NCBI GenBank assembly: GCA_025935735.1
Contig: JAICUS010000065.1
Location: forward strand, 1-15,919
Reading direction: 5' to 3'
DNA: 15,919 nucleotides
DNA from: Solirubrobacteraceae bacterium
GTDB taxonomy: Bacteria > Actinomycetota > Thermoleophilia > Solirubrobacterales > Solirubrobacteraceae
Under the pieces are notes generated by a model. The model searched no databases. It was not told where the DNA came from and worked only from the letters and a program-made list of their open reading frames with translations. This document shows, one piece after another, positions 6,414 to 12,625 of this stretch (its first letter is position 1; every line of letters begins with the position of its first letter). Position numbers and translations under genes: made by a program.

Positions 6414-8848
6414 CACGAGAACCTCCGGGTCTTCGCGGCCGTGCTCAGCACGGCGTTGCCGCCGAACCGCGCGCTGACCGTGAACGATTGCCTGTGGCGC
6501 CCCGCGGTGACGGAGCGCGAGAAGCGGCAGGCCTTCGAGAGCCTGACCTGCTGGTTGAGCACCGAGCGGCCGCTGCGCTTGACGACGAGCGTCACCGTGC
6601 CGCTGCAGCCCTGGGACCGCTTGACGGCCTTCGGCATGGCCACGCGGCCGGCGATCGTCCGCCGCGCCCGCTGGTGCGCGAGCCGGTGCAGCTTGACGCT
6701 GAGCTTCACCGCCGGGCGGAACTTGGCCACGCGGACGGTGCGCTGGATCTGCGCGCTCGCGCCGCGGACGTCGGTGACCACGAGCCGCAGCGCCTGGACG
6801 CCGACGTCCTCGCCGGTGGCGAATATCCGGCAGGCGAACGGCGCGCCGGAGAGCCGGCAGATCAGCCGCTCGCCGAGGAACACGTCGACCTGCGCGAGGC
6901 CGGCCGGAGCGGACGGCGCGAAGGTCACCTTCGCGCTGCCGCGGATGGTGACGGGCCAGCTGCCCCAGGCGATCGAGGGCGCGGCCGCCACGGCCACGTC
7001 GCGCGTGTCGCCCTGCGACGTGCCGCCGCCGTTGCCGCCCTGACCACCGTTGCCGCCCTGACCGCCCTGGCCACCGTTGCCGCCCTGGCCGCCCTGACCA
7101 CCGTTGCCGCCCTGGCCGCCCTGGCCGCCGGTGCACTGGATCGTCACCGACTTCGTGTCGGAGTTCGTCTGGCCGAGCGAGTCCATCGCCACGGCGCTGA
7201 AGCTGCGCGTGCTGTTGCACGCCGCGTCATAGGGGATCGTCACCTGCTGCGTGTACGGCGGCAGCGTGTCGGTGCCGAGCGTCGTCGCGCCGTCGGCGAA
7301 GCGCACGCGCTTGACGCCGAAGTCGTCGCTCGCGTTCGCGGTCAGCGTGATCGCGTCGCCGCGGGCCGCGGTCGCCGGCGCGCTGAGGCTGACCGACGGC
7401 GGCGCGTCGCTCATCGGGATCGGCGCCGTCAGGACCGGGTACTCGCCGGTGTCCGGGTTTGCCGCGTTCCCGTTGCGGTAGGGGTAGAAGTCGACCGAGC
7501 TCGAGGTCGTGCCGCCGGTCGCGGTCTCGGTGGCCGCCGGCCCGGTGACGGGGTTCTCCGGGGCCTGCGGGTTGGTGGTCGGCGCGATCGCCGGGCCCGG
7601 GTTGGTGGCCGCCTGGTCGTTGAGGCCCCACCAGTTGCCCTCGGCCCGGAGCAGATCGCCGACGGGGTCGACGATCGTCCCGTCGGGGAGACGCTCGGCA
7701 TTCACATCGCCCGTGGCCGGCGTGACACCGTCGGCCTCCAGGTTCATGGCGCCGTACGCGTTGTCGGTGATGTTGCTCTGCGTGATCTTCGACAGCGTGA
7801 CCAGGTTCGTCGACCCGCTGAACTTGGTCAGCTGGGCGTCGATGTAGCGGACGCCGGCGCCGAGCGCGAGGTTCGCGTTGTTCTCGGTGCTGTTGCGGGT
7901 CGGCGCGCCGGTGCCGTTGACGAGGTTCTGCGAGATCAGCGAGCTGTCGACCGTGGCGTAGGAGCCCGACGTGACCCGCAGCCCGTCCTGGCCGAACAGC
8001 GGCCCGGTGGTGAGCAGGCCGACGCGCGAGCAGTTGCCCGTGCCCTGGTAGTCGATGCACTCGGTGCGGCCGACGATCTGGCTGCCGGTCACGACGCCCC
8101 AGTCGATCGTCCCGGAGCGGTCGAGCGGCAGCGCGTCGTTCTCCGCGCCGTCGATCAGGACGCCGATCCGGTTGTACTTGTCGACGCGCGTGTGGTCGAT
8201 CCACAGCTTGCGCGCACCGTCCACCGGCGCGTAGAGCGCGTTGGTGACCTGGGCGATGCCGATGCCCGGCTGATCGCCGCGCCAGCCGCCGGCGCGCAGG
8301 TAGGCGTTGTCGCCCTCGGAGGTGACGACGTCGGTGACCCGGCTGCGCTCCACCGAGCCCTTGGCGTCGAGGAAGACGATGCCCGCCTCGACCGCCACCG
8401 GGCGGCCCTGCGGGTCCCAGCCGTCGACGGTCACACCCTGGATGCTCACCGTGATGGGCTGCGACGGCGTGCCCACGACCGCGACGACGTCGCCCAGGCC
8501 GTTGCGCAGGTCGGGCTGGTCCTCCATGATGCGGCCGTACGCCGGCCCGGAGGAGCGCGGCGTGATCTTCACGAGGTCGGCGCCGGCGCCCTTGAGCGTC
8601 AGGCTCTTGCCGATGGTCAGCGCGCTCGTGCCGACCGCGCCGCTCCCCTCGGCGTAGCCGCCGGGGCACACGGCGACCGTGTCGCCCGGCGCGGCGGCGT
8701 CGACCGCCGCCTGGATCGACGAGAACTGCGCCGCCGGGCAGTCCGCGTGATCGTCGTCCACCGTCAGCGTGGCGGCGCGCGCGGCGGGCGCGGCGACCAG
8801 CACCGTCGCCACCGTGAGCGCGATCGCGCATCCTCTGCGTCCGGCCAA
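6413..8848 (-). CDS. secreted right-handed beta-helix protein with Ig-like and Gly-rich modules
   Basis: This 811-residue exported protein has no assigned substrate. Residues 1-25 are a signal peptide ending PAARA. A pectin-lyase-like parallel beta-helix (about 26-460) follows. It opens with TLTVDDDHADCPAAQFSSIQ, which is common in such proteins, and contains repeated short strands and the typical EGNWWG motif (403-408). It may bind or cleave polysaccharide, but no lyase catalytic set is recognised. An Ig-like domain (about 483-572), a GGX linker (574-609) and a basic C-terminal beta-rich region (about 615-811) with cysteine pairs complete it. The start is TTG at 8848: a purine-rich ribosome site (AAGGGGGGAAG) lies just upstream and the signal peptide begins there, while no in-frame ATG or GTG fits. 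Translation is coupled to the M14 gene by TGATG. Confidence 0.82.
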   Translation of the reverse strand: MAGRRGCAIALTVATVLVAAPAARAATLTVDDDHADCPAAQFSSIQAAVDAAAPGDTVAVCPGGYAEGSGAVGTSALTIGKSLTLKGAGADLVKITPRSSGPAYGRIMEDQPDLRNGLGDVVAVVGTPSQPITVSIQGVTVDGWDPQGRPVAVEAGIVFLDAKGSVERSRVTDVVTSEGDNAYLRAGGWRGDQPGIGIAQVTNALYAPVDGARKLWIDHTRVDKYNRIGVLIDGAENDALPLDRSGTIDWGVVTGSQIVGRTECIDYQGTGNCSRVGLLTTGPLFGQDGLRVTSGSYATVDSSLISQNLVNGTGAPTRNSTENNANLALGAGVRYIDAQLTKFSGSTNLVTLSKITQSNITDNAYGAMNLEADGVTPATGDVNAERLPDGTIVDPVGDLLRAEGNWWGLNDQAATNPGPAIAPTTNPQAPENPVTGPAATETATGGTTSSSVDFYPYRNGNAANPDTGEYPVLTAPIPMSDAPPSVSLSAPATAARGDAITLTANASDDFGVKRVRFADGATTLGTDTLPPYTQQVTIPYDAACNSTRSFSAVAMDSLGQTNSDTKSVTIQCTGGQGGQGGNGGQGGQGGNGGQGGQGGNGGQGGNGGGTSQGDTRDVAVAAAPSIAWGSWPVTIRGSAKVTFAPSAPAGLAQVDVFLGERLICRLSGAPFACRIFATGEDVGVQALRLVVTDVRGASAQIQRTVRVAKFRPAVKLSVKLHRLAHQRARRTIAGRVAMPKAVKRSQGCSGTVTLVVKRSGRSVLNQQVRLSKACRFSRSVTAGRHRQSFTVSARFGGNAVLSTAAKTRRFS
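7026..7124 (-). repeat. 27-base tandem repeat encoding a GGX linker
   Basis: Three consecutive 27-base units (7044-7070, 7071-7097, 7098-7124) and an 18-base partial unit (7026-7043) encode GGQGGQGGN three times and then GGQGGN in the beta-helix protein. Units differ only by single synonymous changes, so the array is recent or homogenised. It separates the Ig-like domain from the C-terminal basic region and is probably a flexible or polyglycine-type spacer. Copy number could vary between strains. Confidence 0.88.
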
Positions 8849-8942
8849 GATCGACTTCCCCCCTTCGAAAAACCGAGAACCCTCTGCGGCGACGGTCCCA
8901 GATCCGGCCCGGCCGGGCAATCGATGGGGCGTGGAGATGTCT
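8849..8942 (-). promoter_or_regulatory. leader of the beta-helix/M14 operon with shared motif
   Basis: Read on the minus strand, the order is AGACATCTCC (8942-8933), the self-complementary GCCCGGCCGGGC (8918-8907), AGGGTTC (8883-8877), a purine-rich ribosome-binding site with six Gs (8863-8858), and the TTG start. The same two words, 49 versus 50 bases apart, precede the S15 hydrolase gene. Function is not known; a common promoter, operator or structured leader is inferred. The left edge overlaps the stop of the upstream decarboxylase gene by two bases. Confidence 0.5.
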
Positions 8943-10314
8943 AGGCGCCCAAACGCTCGAGGCGCTCGATCGTGCCGCGGATGTCGGCCTCGGTGGTGCG
9001 CGGGTTGATCGTGCACAGCCGGGCCACCGTGCGGCCGTCGAGGACCGTGGTGCTGGGCGCCGCGTAGCCGTCGGCCACCATCGCGGCGACCATCGCGTCG
9101 GTCTGCTCGTCGCTGTGGGCGCTGCGGCGGAAGCAGACGATCGCCAGGCGGGCCGGCGCGGCGACCTCCCAGCCGTCGCGCTCGCGCAGCAGCGCCTCCG
9201 CGTGGTCGGCCAGCGCGATCCCGCGGGCGATGGCGGCGCGGAACGCGTCCAGGCCGAACACGCGCAGCGAGAGCCAGAGCTTGAGCGCGCGGCTGCCGCG
9301 GGTGAGCTGGGGGCTGCGCTCGCGGAACTCGACCACGCCGCCGCGGGTGTCGCGCAGGTACGCGCCGTCGAGCGTGAACGCCCGCGAGAGCAGGCCCGGC
9401 TCGCGGATCAGCACCGCGCCGACCTCGTAGGGCTGGAAGAGCCACTTGTGCGGGTCGAGCACGAGCGAGTCGGCGCGCTCGATGCCGGCCAGCAGCTCGC
9501 GACCCTCCGGCACCAGGCGGGCGGGCGCGCCGTAGGCGCCGTCGACGTGGAACCACAGGCCCGCGTCCGCGCACAGGTCCGCGAGCGCGGCCAGCGGGTC
9601 GACCGCGCCGGTGCTGGTCGTGCCGGCGGTGGCGAAGACGCAGAACGGGTGCAGGCCCGCCTCGCGGTCGGCCGCCACGGCGGCCTGCACCGCGGCGACC
9701 GGGAGCCGGAACTCGGCGTCGGCGGGCAGGACGCGCAGGTTCTCCGGCGCGAAGCCGAGGATGCGCCAGGCCTTCGCCACCGCGCCGTGCGTGTGCTCGG
9801 AGGCGTACGCGGTGGCGGGGGCGCGGTCCTCGACCCGGGCCAGCGCGGCGGCGGCGAGGGCGGTCAGCGTCCCCACCGAGCCGCCGCTGACCAGCACGCC
9901 GTCGCTGCCCGCGGGCATGCCCATCCACTCGCGCAGCCAGTCGAGCACGGCCAGCTCGACCGCGCTCGCGCCGGCGCCGCCGGTCCAGCTGCCGGCGAAC
10001 ACGTTCCAGCCCGCGCCGGCGAGGTCGGCCAGCACGCTCACCGGGTTGCTCGGGCTGGAGATGCGGGCGAAGACGCGCGGGTGGGTGGCGAGCTGGCCGC
10101 GCGGCAGGATCTCGTCGAACAGCGCGGCGATCGCCGCGTCGGGATCGCTCGGGCCGTCCGGGCACGGGGCGATCGACGCGGCCGACCATGCGGGGTCGGC
10201 GGGCGCCACCGGGGCGAGGGCGTCGAGCCCCGCCATGTGGTCGGCCAGCCGGTCCACCACGAGGTGGCCGAGCCGCCGGAACTCGTCCGGGTGCAGCGAC
10301 AGATCCGCGTCCAC
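8941..10314 (-). CDS. group II PLP-dependent amino-acid decarboxylase
   Basis: This 457-residue cytoplasmic enzyme belongs to the DDC/TDC/GAD-like group II decarboxylases and probably converts an amino acid (aromatic or other) to its amine plus CO2. The PLP lysine is Lys290 in LDPHKW. HVDGAYGAPA (256-265) carries the Asp that pairs with the pyridine nitrogen. SGGSVGTLTAL (143-153) is the phosphate-binding turn, and SEHTHGAVAKAW (172-183) holds the ring-stacking His. Length is normal for the family. The GTG at 10314 is chosen because homology begins there and the frame has no other suitable start; the longer open frame runs antisense through the alcohol dehydrogenase. No ribosome site is seen. 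It is divergent from the dehydrogenase by 19 bases. The substrate cannot be read from the sequence. Confidence 0.87.
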   Translation of the reverse strand: MDADLSLHPDEFRRLGHLVVDRLADHMAGLDALAPVAPADPAWSAASIAPCPDGPSDPDAAIAALFDEILPRGQLATHPRVFARISSPSNPVSVLADLAGAGWNVFAGSWTGGAGASAVELAVLDWLREWMGMPAGSDGVLVSGGSVGTLTALAAAALARVEDRAPATAYASEHTHGAVAKAWRILGFAPENLRVLPADAEFRLPVAAVQAAVAADREAGLHPFCVFATAGTTSTGAVDPLAALADLCADAGLWFHVDGAYGAPARLVPEGRELLAGIERADSLVLDPHKWLFQPYEVGAVLIREPGLLSRAFTLDGAYLRDTRGGVVEFRERSPQLTRGSRALKLWLSLRVFGLDAFRAAIARGIALADHAEALLRERDGWEVAAPARLAIVCFRRSAHSDEQTDAMVAAMVADGYAAPSTTVLDGRTVARLCTINPRTTEADIRGTIERLERLGA

Positions 10315-10322
10315 GATCAGCG

Positions 10323-10328
10323 AACATA
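10323..10328 (-). promoter_or_regulatory. candidate -10 hexamer for a leaderless decarboxylase mRNA
   Basis: TATGTT on the minus strand ends eight bases before the GTG at 10314, and there is no Shine-Dalgarno sequence. It sits in the 19-base gap between two divergent starts, so the remaining promoter elements must lie within the coding sequence of the plus-strand dehydrogenase. No convincing -35 box was found. Confidence 0.38.
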
Positions 10329-10333
10329 CGGGG

Positions 10334-11362
10334 ATGCGGGCGCTGATGATGCACGAGTTCGAGGGGCCGCTGGCCGTGGAGACGGTCCCGGACCCCGCGC
10401 CGGAGCCGGATGGCGTGGTGGTCGCGGTGCGGGCCACCGGCGTCTGCCGCAGCGACTGGCACGCCTGGATGGGGCACGATCCGACGATCGCGCTGCCGCA
10501 CGTCGGCGGGCACGAGCTGGCGGGCGAGATCGTGGCCGCGGGCGCCGAGGTCCGGGGCTTCGCGCCGGGGGACCGGGTGACCGTGCCGTTCTGCTGCGGC
10601 TGCGGGCGCTGCGAGCCCTGCCGGCTGGGCGAGACCCAGCTGTGCGAGCGGGATCTGCAGCCCGGCTTCACGCTCTGGGGCTCGTTCGCCGACCTGGTCG
10701 CGCTGCCCCGGGCGGACCTCAACCTGGTGCGCATCCCGGAGCCGCTGGACGACGTCGAGGCGGCCTCGCTGGGCTGCCGCTTCATGACCGCCTGGGCGGC
10801 GCTGCACGTGCACGCGCAGGTGCGCGCCGGCGAGTGGGTGGCCGTGCACGGCTGCGGCGGCGTCGGGCTGGCCGCGGTGATGATCGCCTCGGCCGCCGGC
10901 GCGGGCGTGGTGGCCGTCGACGTCGACCCGGCGAAGCTGGCGCTTGCGCGCTCACTCGGCGCGGCGCACGCGGTGCTGGAGGAGCCGGTGAAGGCGATCC
11001 GCGAGCTCACCGGCGGCGGCGCCCACGTGTCCCTGGACGCGCTGGGCAGCGCGGCCACCTGCGGCAACTCCGTGCGCTGCCTGCGCCGGCGCGGCCGCCA
11101 CGTCCAGGTCGGCCTGCTGCTGGGCGACGAGCGCAACGTGGCCGTCCCGATGGCCCGCGTGATCGCCCACGAGCTGCGGCTGCTCGGCGTGCACGGGATG
11201 GCCGTGCGCCACTACGGCGCGCTGCTGCGGGCGATCGCCGGCGGCTCGCTGCGCCCCGGCCGCCTGGTCACCAAGACGATCGGCCTCGACGAGGCCGGCG
11301 AGGAGCTGGCCTCGATGGGCCGCTTCGCCCAGGAGGGCGTGACCGTCGTCGTGCCTACTTGA
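10334..11362 (+). CDS. zinc-dependent alcohol dehydrogenase
   Basis: This 342-residue medium-chain dehydrogenase probably interconverts an alcohol and its aldehyde with NAD(P) in the cytoplasm. The catalytic zinc ligands are visible: Cys38 (GVCRSDWH), the His60-Glu61 pair (GGHELAGEI) and Cys148 (LGCRF). The structural zinc site is complete, with Cys90, Cys93, Cys96 and Cys104 in canonical spacing. The Rossmann motif is HGCGGVGLAAV (172-182), with Asp196 in VAVDVDP suggesting NAD preference. The ATG at 10334 (MRALMMHEF) fits the family's N-terminus, but no ribosome site precedes it; later ATGs at 10346 and 10349 are less likely. Its last eight bases overlap the end of the convergent acyl-CoA dehydrogenase gene. 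It could process the aldehyde made from the amine of the divergent decarboxylase, but this is inference. Confidence 0.9.
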   Translation: MRALMMHEFEGPLAVETVPDPAPEPDGVVVAVRATGVCRSDWHAWMGHDPTIALPHVGGHELAGEIVAAGAEVRGFAPGDRVTVPFCCGCGRCEPCRLGETQLCERDLQPGFTLWGSFADLVALPRADLNLVRIPEPLDDVEAASLGCRFMTAWAALHVHAQVRAGEWVAVHGCGGVGLAAVMIASAAGAGVVAVDVDPAKLALARSLGAAHAVLEEPVKAIRELTGGGAHVSLDALGSAATCGNSVRCLRRRGRHVQVGLLLGDERNVAVPMARVIAHELRLLGVHGMAVRHYGALLRAIAGGSLRPGRLVTKTIGLDEAGEELASMGRFAQEGVTVVVPT

Positions 11363-12551
11363 ACGCCTCGAGCCCGGTGATCGCCTGGCCGAGGATCAGC
11401 GTGTGCATCTCGTGCGTGCCCTCGTAGGTGAGCACGGACTCGAGGTTGTTGGCGTGGCGCAGGACCGGATACTCGAGCGTGATGCCGTTCGCGCCGAGGA
11501 TGGTGCGGGCGCTGCGGGCCACCTCGAGCGCGGCGGCGACGTTGTGGTACTTGCCGAAGGACACCTGCTCGGGCCGCAGCCGGCCGGCGTCCTTGAGCCG
11601 CCCGAGGTGCAGCGCCAGCAGCGCGCTCTGGCCGACCTTGACCGCCATCTCCACGAGCTTGGCCTGGGTGAGCTGGAAGCCGGCGATCGGCTTGCCGAAC
11701 TGCTCGCGTGACTTCGCGTACTCCAGCGCCGCCTCGTAGCAGGCACGGGCCGCGCCGACGGCGCCCCAGACGATCCCGTAGCGCGCCTCGTTCAGGCACG
11801 ACAGCGGCGCGCGCAGGCTCTTGGCCTCCGGCAGCCGGTTCTCCTCGGGTACGCGCACGCCGTCGAGCACGAGCTCGGAGCTGACGCTGGCCCGCAGCGA
11901 GAGCTTGCCGTGCATCTCCGGCGCGCTGAAGCCGGGCGTGCCCTTCTCGACCACGAAGCCGTTGACGTCGCCGTCCTCGTTGCGCGCCCACACGATCGCC
12001 ACGTCGGAGCGCGTGCCGTTGGTGATCCACATCTTCGCGCCGTCGAGGACCCAGGCGTCGCCGTCGCGCTTGGCCTTCGTGCGCATCCCCGCCGGGTTGG
12101 AGCCGGCGTCCGGCTCGGTCAGCCCGAAGCAGCCGGTCAGCTCGCCCGCCGCCATGCCGGGCAGCCAGCGCTCTTTCTGCTCCTCCGAGCCCCAGCGGTG
12201 GATGGCGAACATGGCCAGCGAGCCCTGGACCGAGCAGAACGAGCGCAGCCCGGAGTCGCCCGCCTCGAGCTCCAGGCACGTCAGCCCGTAGGCGGTCGCG
12301 GACGCGCCGGCGCAGCCGTAGCCGTGCAGGTGCATGCCGAGGAGGCCGAGCTGCCCGAGGTCCGCCGCCACATTCTCCGGGAACGTCCCCGCCTCATAGT
12401 GCTCGGCGATGTGCGGAAGGAACTTCTCGCGCACGTACTGCCGCACCGTGTCGCGGATGAGCCGCTCCTCGTCGTCCAACTGGGCGTCGAGCGCGAGCGG
12501 GTCGCGCGGGTCGAAGGCGGGAAGCGTGGAGGCGGCGGCGGTCATGGGCAT
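11355..12551 (-). CDS. gcdH: probable glutaryl-CoA dehydrogenase (acyl-CoA dehydrogenase family)
   Basis: This 398-residue FAD flavoenzyme oxidises and decarboxylates glutaryl-CoA to crotonyl-CoA, a step in lysine and tryptophan breakdown and some aromatic routes. Acyl-CoA dehydrogenase motifs are present: CFGLTEPDAGSNPAGM (141-156), WITNG (175-179) and SREQFGKPIAGFQ (281-293). The catalytic base is Glu377 in TYEGTHEMHTLILGQAITG. DSGLRSFCSVQGSL (99-112) aligns with the human enzyme's segment bearing Arg94, which binds the substrate's free carboxylate. Arg103 here is the main reason for the glutaryl rather than general acyl call. Two starts are possible, ATG 12551 or ATG 12545. Neither has a Shine-Dalgarno site, and the second sits eight bases after a possible -10 hexamer. 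The gene is convergent with the alcohol dehydrogenase, overlapping it by eight bases. Confidence 0.86.
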   Translation of the reverse strand: MPMTAAASTLPAFDPRDPLALDAQLDDEERLIRDTVRQYVREKFLPHIAEHYEAGTFPENVAADLGQLGLLGMHLHGYGCAGASATAYGLTCLELEAGDSGLRSFCSVQGSLAMFAIHRWGSEEQKERWLPGMAAGELTGCFGLTEPDAGSNPAGMRTKAKRDGDAWVLDGAKMWITNGTRSDVAIVWARNEDGDVNGFVVEKGTPGFSAPEMHGKLSLRASVSSELVLDGVRVPEENRLPEAKSLRAPLSCLNEARYGIVWGAVGAARACYEAALEYAKSREQFGKPIAGFQLTQAKLVEMAVKVGQSALLALHLGRLKDAGRLRPEQVSFGKYHNVAAALEVARSARTILGANGITLEYPVLRHANNLESVLTYEGTHEMHTLILGQAITGLEAFK

Positions 12552-12553
12552 TC

Positions 12554-12559
12554 AGCCTA
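12554..12559 (-). promoter_or_regulatory. candidate -10 hexamer TAGGCT before gcdH
   Basis: TAGGCT on the minus strand lies eight bases upstream of the second possible ATG (12545) and two bases upstream of the first (12551). With no ribosome site present, a leaderless mRNA starting at 12545 would favour the shorter, 396-residue protein. No recognisable -35 box is present, and the hexamer is weak. Confidence 0.28.
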
Positions 12560-12584
12560 CGACCACCGCCAACAATTTCGGTTT

Positions 12585-12618
12585 CGCCCTCCGTCCTCGC
12601 AAGCTCGGACCTCGGGCG
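12585..12618 (-). terminator. imperfect hairpin after the S15 hydrolase gene
   Basis: CGCCC (12585-12589) and GTCC (12593-12596) pair with GGAC (12607-12610) and GGGCG (12614-12618), with a 3x3 internal loop and a ten-base loop. It lies eight bases beyond the TAA of the minus-strand hydrolase gene, where a terminator is expected. Its short stems make it a weak candidate. Confidence 0.28.
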
Positions 12619-12625
12619 ACGTTAC

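Noticed and set aside
3306..7043. A 1245-codon plus-strand open frame opposite the M14 and beta-helix genes
   Set aside because: Its product is Arg/Val/Ala-rich low-complexity sequence with no domain, as expected for the antisense frame of very GC-rich genes. The minus strand carries complete signal peptides and catalytic motifs.
7026..7124. Possible CRISPR-like array
   Set aside because: The units are directly adjacent without unique spacers and encode an in-frame Gly-rich linker, so this is a coding minisatellite.
6414..7220. N-terminal extension of the M14 protein (apparent 1313-residue frame)
   Set aside because: The extra residues overlap the beta-helix gene out of frame and are low complexity. 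The signal peptide and coupled ATG at 6413 define the real start.
8849..10849. Apparent 1478-residue fusion extending the beta-helix frame through the decarboxylase region
   Set aside because: The upstream part is an out-of-frame reading of the decarboxylase gene. The signal peptide, ribosome site and TTG at 8848 mark the true start.
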